NCBI GenBank assembly: GCA_019752775.1
Contig: JAIELU010000136.1
Location: 1-7,697, forward strand
Reading direction: 5' to 3'
Source of the DNA: Campylobacterales bacterium
GTDB taxonomy: Bacteria; Campylobacterota; Campylobacteria; Campylobacterales; Arcobacteraceae
DNA: 7,697 nt
Position numbers and translations under genes: made by a program. The notes under the pieces were generated by a model. It was not told the DNA's origin. It was given only the letters and a program-made list of their open reading frames with translations, and did no database searches. Positions 1-5,653 of the stretch are shown one piece after another (the stretch's first letter is position 1; the number at the start of each line of letters is the position of its first letter).

Positions 1-2
1 TT

Positions 3-203
3 CCAAAAGAAAAATTATTAATAGAAACTGATGCTCCTTATCTTACTCCTCATCCTCATAGAGGTGAAAGAAATGAACCTTATTATACTGTGTTTGTAGC
101 CCAAAAAATGGCAGAACTTCTTAATATTACAGAAGAAGAAATGCAAGAATTAACAACAAATAATGCTAAAAGATTGTTTAAAGAGTTTTCTAGTCTTTCT
201 TAG
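3..203 (+). CDS. tatD: TatD-family metal-dependent hydrolase/DNase, C-terminal 66 residues (5' partial)
   Basis: The reading frame is open from the left edge (first full codon at 3) to a TAG at 201-203. It encodes the tail of a TatD-type hydrolase. The visible signature is ETDAPYLTP followed by a short His-Pro/Arg-Gly-Glu stretch and NEP. In this family the Asp of the TDAPYL motif is a metal ligand of the TIM-barrel active site, and the RG..N.P segment follows it. The rest (VAQKMAELLNI ... NNAKRLF) is the usual C-terminal helix pair, with the typical TxNAxRLF ending. TatD proteins are cytoplasmic metal-dependent 3'-5' exonucleases/DNases linked to DNA repair and turnover. The start and the first three quarters of the protein lie outside the window. 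No frameshift or early stop is visible. The next gene starts 36 bases later on the same strand. The family is secure; the exact substrate is not. Confidence 0.9.
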   Translation, partial: PKEKLLIETDAPYLTPHPHRGERNEPYYTVFVAQKMAELLNITEEEMQELTTNNAKRLFKEFSSLS

Positions 204-204
204 A

Positions 205-210
205 TATAAT
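205..210 (+). promoter_or_regulatory. Candidate sigma70 -10 box upstream of mltD
   Basis: A perfect TATAAT lies two bases after the tatD stop. T-rich runs (TTTTC, TCTTTCTT) precede it, and there is no recognisable -35 hexamer. Campylobacterota housekeeping promoters are known to have a conserved -10 and periodic T tracts instead of a -35 box, so this fits. It would place a transcript start about 7 bases downstream of the box, some 23 bases before the TTG start of mltD. In such A+T-rich DNA a chance match is possible. Confidence 0.4.
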
Positions 211-239
211 CTAGGATATATCAAGAAGATGGAGATTGT

Positions 240-1451
240 TTGTACAAATTTTTTATATTATTACTTTTTTTAGTAAATACTCTTTTCGCAAATTTTTTAG
301 AAGATGATTTAAAAATTTTAAAAGATTTAGGCCTAGAGAGTTCTTTTCTATCTGAAAAAAGCTTATTAGCTACTTTTGATGAATACTCTTCTTCTTATAA
401 TATAAACTATTACAATAATCTCTTGAGAAAATCTTCTTTAAATGTTCAAATAGTTAAAAACGAAATTCAAAATGAAAATCTTCCTGATGCAGTATTTTTT
501 ATTCCTTTATTGGAAGCTAGTTTTGTAAATCAAGAAAGAGGAAAAAATAGTCCAGCTGGACTATGGCAAATAATGCCACTAACTGCAAAAAATTTAAGAT
601 TAAGAAATGATGAAAGTATTGATGAACGACTGGATTTAATTAAATCTACGGATGCGGCTAGTTCTTATTTGAAAAAATATTATAAAAAATTAGATAAATG
701 GTATTTAGCTATTTTAGCCTATAACTCAGGTGAAGGAAATGTCGCTGAGGGAGTTGCTAGATCTGCACTTGATAGATATTTAGAACTCAATCCTAATATG
801 AATAATACTCCAAGTATTAATAATTATAAAAAAATGCTCAGTGATTATAGAATTACAAAAAGAGGGTTTAGTAATTTATATGATGTTTATAATAGATTTG
901 AATCGTCTTATAGTTTTGAATATTTAGTTAAAAATAATAAAGAAAATAAATATTTAGCAGAATCAAGTATTACATATATGAAAAAATTAATAGCTTTTTC
1001 AATGATTGCAAATAGAGATTTATTTAAAAGCATAGATAAAAAAGCCAAATATACATTAGAAAAAGTAAAAGCACCAAAAGGGATACAACTTAGATCTTTA
1101 TCTAATGCTATAAATATGGATTATAATGAGTTTAGAAATCTTAATAAGCATATTAAAAAAGAAACTCTACCAACTGATTCAAAATCTTATAATATTTATA
1201 TTCCTCAAAATAAATTAGAACTTTATAATCAAAGAATAGTTACTATTAAACCTATTAAAGAAAATGTAATTAATACCAAAATAGTTGAAACAAATATAAC
1301 AAATAAACAAATTATTTATATTATTAAAAAGGGTGATTCTTTTGAATCAATATCAAAAAAATATAAAGTAGATTTGAAAAAATTAAAAAGTGACAATAAT
1401 AAAAAGTCAAATTTAATAAAAATAGGAGATAAAATTGAGATTTATAAGTAG
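240..1451 (+). CDS. mltD: MltD-like membrane-bound/periplasmic lytic transglycosylase with C-terminal LysM
   Basis: This 403-residue protein is a predicted peptidoglycan lytic transglycosylase, which cleaves glycan strands to leave 1,6-anhydro-MurNAc ends in the periplasm. Residues 1-17 form a signal peptide (short basic start, Leu/Phe-rich core, likely cut after LFA). There is no lipobox Cys, so it is probably not a lipoprotein, unlike E. coli MltD. The SLT domain spans roughly residues 70-190. It has the catalytic Glu at 92 (PLLEASF), the SPAGLWQIMP motif at 104-113 and the AYNSGEGNV motif at 160-168. Residues about 270-322 resemble a weak LysM-like module, and 357-403 form a clear LysM (GDSFESISKKY ... 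IKIGDKIEI) for glycan binding. The start is TTG at 240, with GGAG at 231-234 five bases upstream; the signal peptide begins directly at this start. The 3' end overlaps rlpA by 17 bases, pointing to coupled expression of two peptidoglycan enzymes. Confidence 0.88.
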   Translation: MYKFFILLLFLVNTLFANFLEDDLKILKDLGLESSFLSEKSLLATFDEYSSSYNINYYNNLLRKSSLNVQIVKNEIQNENLPDAVFFIPLLEASFVNQERGKNSPAGLWQIMPLTAKNLRLRNDESIDERLDLIKSTDAASSYLKKYYKKLDKWYLAILAYNSGEGNVAEGVARSALDRYLELNPNMNNTPSINNYKKMLSDYRITKRGFSNLYDVYNRFESSYSFEYLVKNNKENKYLAESSITYMKKLIAFSMIANRDLFKSIDKKAKYTLEKVKAPKGIQLRSLSNAINMDYNEFRNLNKHIKKETLPTDSKSYNIYIPQNKLELYNQRIVTIKPIKENVINTKIVETNITNKQIIYIIKKGDSFESISKKYKVDLKKLKSDNNKKSNLIKIGDKIEIYK

Positions 1452-2427
1452 TTATTTAAAATATAGTTTGTTCTTAGGTTTATTAAGTGTTTTTCTTTTT
1501 ACTGGTTGTTCTCAAAAATCTTATGATGTAGATTATGATAAATTTTATAAAGATACAAAAAATTCTAAAATAAATAACTCAAAAGAGATGCATAAATATA
1601 CTATGCGACCATATAGTGTGTTTGGTATAAAATATTATCCATTTGTGGCAAATATGGGAGACCAATTTGAGGGAATTGCTTCTTGGTATGGACCTGATTT
1701 TCATGAAAAAAAGACTTCAAATGGAGAAGTTTATAATATGTATGACATGACAGCTGCTCATAAAACCCTACCAATGAATACAGTTGTAAAAGTAGATAAT
1801 TTAGATAATGGTAGATCAATAATAGTAAGAATAAATGACAGAGGTCCATTTGTTAGAGGAAGAATCATTGATTTATCAAACAAAGCTGCCCATGAAATCG
1901 ATATGTATAGAAAAGGTACAGCACAAGTAAAAATTACTGTTTTAGGATATAATGGTGAGATTGAAAATAAAAATGCACCTTATGTTGAAAATACAACAAA
2001 TAGTGTAAAAAATGAAAAGATTGATGTTATTGATCCTTTAGAAATTAAAGAAGATCGTATTGTATCTACGAAAGTACCAGTTGTACCTGTGGTTAATACT
2101 AATAAAAGTAATAATACAACAAAAATAGTAAAACCAGTTATTACTCCTATAGGTACTCCTACAATAAGTAATAATAACAATAAAAAAGTTTTATCAACAG
2201 GAAAATATAGTATTCAAATTGGTGCATTTAGTCAAGAATCGGGAGCTATAAAAACTAAAAATGAATATCAAAAGAAGTTTAATAGTAATCAAGTAGATAC
2301 AAAAAAAGTTCTTTCAAATGGAAAAACTTTCTTTAAAGTATTTATTAATGGATTTGACACTTATGAGAAAGCTCAAAGCTTTAAAAATGCAAATGGTTTA
2401 GGAAGTTCTCTTATTACTGGTAATTAG
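1435..2427 (+). CDS. rlpA: RlpA-like septal lipoprotein, lytic transglycosylase (DPBB + SPOR domains)
   Basis: This 330-residue protein starts with a lipoprotein signal peptide (hydrophobic residues 11-22, lipobox FTGC, acylated Cys25), so it is probably anchored in the outer membrane. The RlpA double-psi beta-barrel runs from about 79 to 171 (GIASWYGPDFH, TSNGE, MTAAHKTLP, VRINDRGPF, IIDLS). E98, H109 and D135 have the same spacing as the Glu/His/Asp residues needed for the lytic transglycosylase activity of Pseudomonas RlpA, so an active enzyme is likely. A Pro/Thr/Asn-rich linker (about 180-255) leads to a SPOR domain (258-320, YSIQIGAFSQ ... FFKVFI), which binds denuded septal glycan. The start is TTG at 1435, with AGGAG at 1424-1428 six bases upstream. 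It lies inside the end of mltD, and the next gene follows within 10 bases. RlpA typically acts in daughter-cell separation; that role here is inferred from the family. Confidence 0.92.
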   Translation: MRFISSYLKYSLFLGLLSVFLFTGCSQKSYDVDYDKFYKDTKNSKINNSKEMHKYTMRPYSVFGIKYYPFVANMGDQFEGIASWYGPDFHEKKTSNGEVYNMYDMTAAHKTLPMNTVVKVDNLDNGRSIIVRINDRGPFVRGRIIDLSNKAAHEIDMYRKGTAQVKITVLGYNGEIENKNAPYVENTTNSVKNEKIDVIDPLEIKEDRIVSTKVPVVPVVNTNKSNNTTKIVKPVITPIGTPTISNNNNKKVLSTGKYSIQIGAFSQESGAIKTKNEYQKKFNSNQVDTKKVLSNGKTFFKVFINGFDTYEKAQSFKNANGLGSSLITGN

Positions 2428-2430
2428 GAA
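2426..2430 (+). promoter_or_regulatory. Ribosome binding site that decides the hisB start
   Basis: AGGAA overlaps the rlpA stop codon region. It abuts the first ATG (2431), leaving no usable spacer, but lies six bases before the second in-frame ATG (2437). The second ATG is therefore the better start for hisB. Confidence 0.55.
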
Positions 2431-2436
2431 ATGAAA

Positions 2437-3009
2437 ATGGTAGAAATTAATAGAAAAACAAAAGAAACAGATATTAAATGTAAAATTGACATAAATGGTT
2501 GTGGAAAATCAAACATAAAAACTGGTGTTGGTTTTTTTGATCATATGTTAGAAGCTTTATCAAAACATAGTGGAATTGATATTGAGTTATCTTGTGATGG
2601 AGATTTACACATTGATGCTCACCATACGGTTGAAGATTGTGGAATAGTTCTAGGTCAAGCTTTGAAAAAAGCAATTTTTCCTATTCAAGCAGTTGAGCGA
2701 TATGGAAATGCAACTGTTGTTATGGATGAAGCTGCAAGTACTTGTGCTTTAGATTTATCAAATAGACCTTTTTTAGTTTATGAAGTGAATATTAGTGGAA
2801 AAGTTGGAGATTTTGATGTTGAATTAGTTGAAGAGTTTTTCCATGCAGTTTCAGGAAATGCGGGAATTACTTTACATATTATTTGTGATAGAGGAAGAAA
2901 TAAACATCATATTTTAGAAGCTTCTTTTAAAGCATTTGCAGTTGCACTAAGACGAGCATTAGTAAAAAATGAAAGATTAGGAATTCCTAGTACAAAAGGT
3001 ATTTTATGA
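2437..3009 (+). CDS. hisB: Imidazoleglycerol-phosphate dehydratase (monofunctional HisB)
   Basis: HisB converts imidazole-glycerol phosphate to imidazole-acetol phosphate, a late step of histidine synthesis, as a Mn-dependent cytoplasmic 24-mer. With the start at 2437 it has 190 residues, the normal size of the monofunctional enzyme; no N-terminal histidinol-phosphatase domain is fused. The metal-binding signatures are present: GFFDHMLE near residue 33, AHHTVEDCG at 61-69, FFHAVSGNAG near 135 and HHILEASFKA at 157-166. An in-frame ATG at 2431 would add two residues (Met-Lys), but the AGGAA at 2426-2430 is correctly spaced only for 2437. It follows rlpA by nine bases, and its stop overlaps the kdsC start in an ATGA. 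No other his gene is in the window, so the enzyme works with products encoded elsewhere. Function is very secure; only the exact start is uncertain. Confidence 0.95.
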   Translation: MVEINRKTKETDIKCKIDINGCGKSNIKTGVGFFDHMLEALSKHSGIDIELSCDGDLHIDAHHTVEDCGIVLGQALKKAIFPIQAVERYGNATVVMDEAASTCALDLSNRPFLVYEVNISGKVGDFDVELVEEFFHAVSGNAGITLHIICDRGRNKHHILEASFKAFAVALRRALVKNERLGIPSTKGIL

Positions 3010-3503
3010 TTGAACTAATTGTTTTAGATGTAGATGGTACTTTAACAGATGGCAAAATTACTTATTCAAATAGTGGTGAAGAGACAAAATCTTTTGATGT
3101 TGCTGATGGTTTAGCAATTGCTGTTTGGACAAAAAAATTTGGTAAAAAAGCAGCAATTATCACTGGACGAAGTTCTTTTGTTGTTGAAAAAAGAGCAAAA
3201 GAGTTAAATATTACTCATCTTCATCAAGGAATAAAAAATAAACAAGAAGTTTTAGAAGAAATTCTAAAAAAAGAGGGTTTATCTTGGAGTCAAGTGGCTG
3301 CTATTGGTGATGATTTAAATGATTATAATATGCTAAAAAAAGTTGGACTTTCATTTACTCCTGCAAATGGAACACATTATTTAAAAGAATTTGTAAATGT
3401 TGTGTGTCAAAACAAAGGTGGTGATGGAGCTGTACGCGAAATGTTAGAATATATCTTTAAAGAAGATGGACTTGAAGAGGAATTTTTAAACGCATGGCTA
3501 TAA
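3006..3503 (+). CDS. kdsC: 3-deoxy-D-manno-octulosonate 8-phosphate phosphatase (KdsC, HAD family)
   Basis: KdsC releases phosphate from KDO-8-phosphate to give free KDO, the inner-core sugar of LPS/LOS. It is a 165-residue HAD-superfamily enzyme of the small, cap-less C0 type, which works as a tetramer. HAD motif I is LDVDGTLTDG with nucleophile Asp8 and acid/base Asp10, motif II is ITGR (Thr53), motif III is a Lys near 77-79 (KNKQEVL), and motif IV is GDDLNDYNML with Asp102 and Asp103. The tail GGDGAVRE (138-145) is the C-terminal signature that in KdsC reaches into the neighbouring subunit's active site, which favours KdsC over other small HAD phosphatases. The ATG overlaps the hisB stop by four bases, with AAAAGG six bases upstream. 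The last ten bases overlap lptC. Neighbouring lptC and lptA support a role in LPS/LOS. Confidence 0.9.
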   Translation: MIELIVLDVDGTLTDGKITYSNSGEETKSFDVADGLAIAVWTKKFGKKAAIITGRSSFVVEKRAKELNITHLHQGIKNKQEVLEEILKKEGLSWSQVAAIGDDLNDYNMLKKVGLSFTPANGTHYLKEFVNVVCQNKGGDGAVREMLEYIFKEDGLEEEFLNAWL

Positions 3504-4027
3504 AAATATTTACTTTTTTACTTTTAGTTTTATCAGTAGGATATTATTTTGTTCCTGTTGAAAATATCAAGAAAAATGAACTTGATAAAGATATTCCATT
3601 AGTTATATTTGAATCATCTTTTATGTACACAATTAATGAAGAAAGCATAAATAAAATTGTTTATGCAACACATGCTATAAAATACAAAGATAGAGATGAA
3701 ATGTATAATGCTGATATTTTTTTAAAAAATACAGATGAAACTAAAGATTTTAAGAGTGAAAAATTAAATGCAAAGCTAATAATAAAAAATGGTAATGATT
3801 ATACTTTAATAGACAATGTAAAATATACTAGAGATGATTTTATGAAGTTAAACACAAATGAACTTTTTTATAATGATATTACAAAAATTGCAAAAAATAC
3901 TAAACCATTTGATGCTGTGTATAATAAACATTTTTTAAAGGGTGATACTATTTATTTAGATGTAAATAATGATTTTGTAAAAGCAAATAATACACATTTT
4001 GAAATAGATGTTATTAAGAAAAACTAA
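3494..4027 (+). CDS. lptC: LptC-like LPS export protein, inner-membrane anchored
   Basis: The 177-residue protein has one N-terminal membrane helix (about residues 4-20) and a periplasmic remainder. The remainder is rich in alternating polar/hydrophobic strands (for example SINKIVYATHAIKYKDRDEMYNADIF is the kind of edge-strand pattern seen in Lpt jelly-rolls; only its ends matter here). LptC couples the LptB2FG transporter to the LptA bridge that carries LPS to the outer membrane. There is no short diagnostic motif, so the call rests on size, the single anchor, the beta-rich pattern and its position between kdsC and lptA, a classic arrangement also seen in E. coli. The ATG lies inside the end of kdsC (10-base overlap), with GAGGAA at 3477-3482, a rather long 11-base spacer. 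This suggests translation depends partly on ribosomes finishing kdsC. lptA follows after 12 bases. Confidence 0.8.
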   Translation: MAIKIFTFLLLVLSVGYYFVPVENIKKNELDKDIPLVIFESSFMYTINEESINKIVYATHAIKYKDRDEMYNADIFLKNTDETKDFKSEKLNAKLIIKNGNDYTLIDNVKYTRDDFMKLNTNELFYNDITKIAKNTKPFDAVYNKHFLKGDTIYLDVNNDFVKANNTHFEIDVIKKN

Positions 4028-4039
4028 AAAAGGAAAAAA

Positions 4040-4534
4040 ATGAGATATTTAATAGGTTCGATACTTTGTTCTATATATTTATTTGCTCAAAGCGAAACTT
4101 TAACGATAGATGCACAAAATTTTGAAGCAGATGATAAAAAAGGAATTTCTATTTTTACTGGAAATGTAAAAATGAAAATGGGTGAAGATAGATTAAACGC
4201 ACAAAGAGTAGATGTTTATTTTACCACAGATAAAAATAATGCTAAAGTTCCTTTAAAATATGAAGCTACTGGAAAAGCTGATTTTGAAATTATTACAAAA
4301 GAAAAACATTATATTGGAAATGGAGATAAAGTAATTTATTCGCCACAAAAAGAAGAATATACTATTTTGGGTAATGGTTATTTACAAGAAAAAAATGATG
4401 ATAGAAAAGTTTATGGAGATACTATTTTTGTTAATCAATTAACAGGAGAAGCAAGAGTAAAAGGAAGCGAACAAAAACCTGTTCGATTTATTATAAATGT
4501 TGAGCGTGGTGAAGATAAAGGAAAAAATCAATGA
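4040..4534 (+). CDS. lptA: LptA (OstA-like) periplasmic LPS transport protein
   Basis: The 164-residue protein has a signal peptide of about 16 residues (MRYLIGSILC..., likely cleavage after LFA) and no membrane segment afterwards, so it is a soluble periplasmic protein. Residues about 20-130 show the OstA/LptA beta-jelly-roll pattern: LTIDAQNFEADDKKGISIFTG (the 'A..F..D.....FTGNV' signature near 24-43), then GEDRLNAQRVDVYF, and a strand ending in VYGDTIFVNQLTGEARV. In the family, head-to-tail LptA oligomers form the hydrophobic slide for LPS between LptC and outer-membrane LptD. The start has AGGA five bases upstream. The stop overlaps the engB start in an ATGA. LptD, LptB, LptF and LptG are not in the window, so this is only the bridge part of the machine. 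Confidence 0.88.
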   Translation: MRYLIGSILCSIYLFAQSETLTIDAQNFEADDKKGISIFTGNVKMKMGEDRLNAQRVDVYFTTDKNNAKVPLKYEATGKADFEIITKEKHYIGNGDKVIYSPQKEEYTILGNGYLQEKNDDRKVYGDTIFVNQLTGEARVKGSEQKPVRFIINVERGEDKGKNQ

Positions 4535-5133
4535 GAATAACTGAAGCTAAATTTTTACAATCTGCACAAGGAATTGGAGATTCTCCAAGTCCAGATAGAG
4601 CTGAAGTAGCATTTCTAGGAAGATCGAATGTTGGAAAATCATCATTACTAAATACTTTAACAAATAGAAAAGGTTTAGCAAAATCTTCTTCAACACCTGG
4701 TAAAACACAGCTTATAAACTATTTTGAGATTAATTTTAAAACTGATAATGAAGAGTTACCATATTTATATGCTAGATTTGTAGATTTACCTGGATTTGGT
4801 TATGCAAAAGTTGCAAAAAGTATTAAAGCTGAATGGAATAGAAATCTTACTGCTTATTTGGAACAAAGACAATGTTTACAAATATTTGTACATTTAATTG
4901 ATTCAAGACATCCTTTACTTGATATTGATAAAAATGTGGATGAATTTTTAAGAACTATAAAAAGAGGCGATCAAATTATCATTCAAGCTTTTACAAAAAT
5001 AGATAAATTGAAAATGAATGATTTAGCAAAATTAAAAAGAGAATATCCAGATGGAATTTTTATATCAAACTTGAAAAAAAAGGGTATGATAGATTTACAA
5101 AATAAAATTACAGGATACTTATTTGGACATTAG
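4531..5133 (+). CDS. engB: Ribosome biogenesis GTP-binding protein EngB/YsxC/YihA
   Basis: EngB is a cytoplasmic TRAFAC-class GTPase needed for late assembly of the 50S ribosomal subunit and usually essential. The 200-residue length is typical. The GTPase motifs are all present: G1 GRSNVGKS (30-37), the G2 Thr in STPGKTQ (about 55), G3 DLPGFGYA (85-92), G4 TKID (155-158) and a G5-like ISN (178-180). The GFGYAKV sequence after G3 is diagnostic for EngB within the family. The ATG overlaps the lptA stop by four bases, with AAAGGA at 4517-4522 eight bases upstream. The 3' end overlaps the following GNAT gene by 11 bases. The link to the LPS genes appears to be operon organisation, not shared biochemistry. 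Confidence 0.95.
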   Translation: MRITEAKFLQSAQGIGDSPSPDRAEVAFLGRSNVGKSSLLNTLTNRKGLAKSSSTPGKTQLINYFEINFKTDNEELPYLYARFVDLPGFGYAKVAKSIKAEWNRNLTAYLEQRQCLQIFVHLIDSRHPLLDIDKNVDEFLRTIKRGDQIIIQAFTKIDKLKMNDLAKLKREYPDGIFISNLKKKGMIDLQNKITGYLFGH

Positions 5134-5584
5134 ATTTTATAAGCCAACAGTGGCTGATATTACAAAAATGCAAGATATTGTTAAAGAAGAAGTACAAAGC
5201 GGAAAAATTCTTTTAAGAACAGAAGATGAAATGGCAACAACAATTCGTTCATATACTGTTGTTGAAGTAGATGGAAAAATGGCTGGATTTACAGCAACAC
5301 ATATTCACTCTCCAAGACTAGCAGAAGTACGAAGTTTAGTTGTTGCAAAAGAGTTTAGAGGATTAAAATTAGGTCGACAACTTGTATATGCCTGTATAAA
5401 AGAAGCAAAAGAGTATGGAATACAACAACTTTTATCTTTAACTTATGAACAAGGATTTTTTGAAAGTTGTGGATTTAGAGTAATCTCTAAAGAAGAAATA
5501 CCAGAACATAAAATTTGGGCAGATTGTATTAGATGCAAACATTTTCCTATTTGTGATGAAATTGCAATGGTTATTGATTTATAA
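5123..5584 (+). CDS. GNAT acetyltransferase, probable short N-acetylglutamate synthase (ArgA-like)
   Basis: This 153-residue protein has a single GNAT fold. The acetyl-CoA-binding strand and loop are at about 69-84 (EVRSLVVAKEFRGLKLG, an R-G-x-x-x-G version of the pyrophosphate-binding motif), with the later YEQGFFESCGF strand-helix at 108-118. The tail has KIWADCIRC and CDEIAM, with Cys135, Cys138 and Cys144. A Trp-x-Asp-Cys ... Cys-Asp-Glu-x-Ala-Met tail is what I associate with stand-alone short N-acetylglutamate synthases, which transfer acetyl from acetyl-CoA to glutamate as the first step of arginine synthesis and lack the amino-acid-kinase domain of classical ArgA. The substrate is inferred. 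The start is TTG at 5123, with AGGA at 5112-5115 seven bases upstream, inside the end of engB. No ATG is well placed nearby. It appears to be the last gene of the block. It could instead be another GNAT enzyme. Confidence 0.75.
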   Translation: MDIRFYKPTVADITKMQDIVKEEVQSGKILLRTEDEMATTIRSYTVVEVDGKMAGFTATHIHSPRLAEVRSLVVAKEFRGLKLGRQLVYACIKEAKEYGIQQLLSLTYEQGFFESCGFRVISKEEIPEHKIWADCIRCKHFPICDEIAMVIDL

Positions 5585-5619
5585 CTAATTATTTTTTATA
5601 ACAATCTATTTATTTAGTG

Positions 5620-5625
5620 TACAAT
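5620..5625 (+). promoter_or_regulatory. Candidate sigma70 -10 box for the transglutaminase pair
   Basis: TACAAT sits in the 69-base gap between the GNAT gene and the first transglutaminase. It is preceded by T-rich tracts (5592-5597 and around 5609-5615) and has no clear -35 hexamer, which fits Campylobacterota promoters. An expected start near 5632 would give a short leader of about 20 bases containing the AAGGA ribosome binding site at 5642-5646. I see no hairpin terminator in this gap, so readthrough from the upstream block is also possible. Confidence 0.4.
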
Positions 5626-5653
5626 GTATGAATATTATCTTAAGGATTAATTC

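Noticed and set aside
1601..1849. Minus-strand open frame opposite rlpA (82 codons)
   Set aside because: It lies fully inside the RlpA double-psi barrel coding region, whose protein is clearly conserved. The translated sequence is Leu/His/Tyr-rich without domain signs.
1980..2180. Minus-strand open frame opposite the rlpA linker, looking hydrophobic (66 codons)
   Set aside because: The Leu/Val/Thr-rich 'membrane-like' sequence is the complement of the low-complexity Asn/Lys/Thr/Val linker of RlpA, so the hydrophobicity is a base-composition artefact.
2095..2190. AAT/ACA-rich short repeats in the rlpA linker (AGTAATAATA twice) as a possible microsatellite or phase-variable tract
   Set aside because: The copies are imperfect and few, encode Asn/Thr/Lys linker residues, and contain no long homopolymer or uniform repeat unit that would cause frequent slippage.
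2474..2674. Minus-strand open frame opposite hisB (66 codons)
   Set aside because: It is a shadow of the highly conserved HisB metal-binding region, with no convincing ribosome binding site or recognisable protein.
3494..3503. The kdsC/lptC overlap as a sign of a frameshift or fused gene
   Set aside because: KdsC ends at a normal length with its full C-terminal signature, and LptC begins with a clean membrane anchor, so both genes are intact and the overlap is ordinary coupling.
5578..5606. Repeated TTTATAAC either side of the GNAT stop as a terminator or operator
   Set aside because: The copies are direct, not inverted, and consist almost wholly of A and T, so they do not form a hairpin and are expected by chance in this composition.
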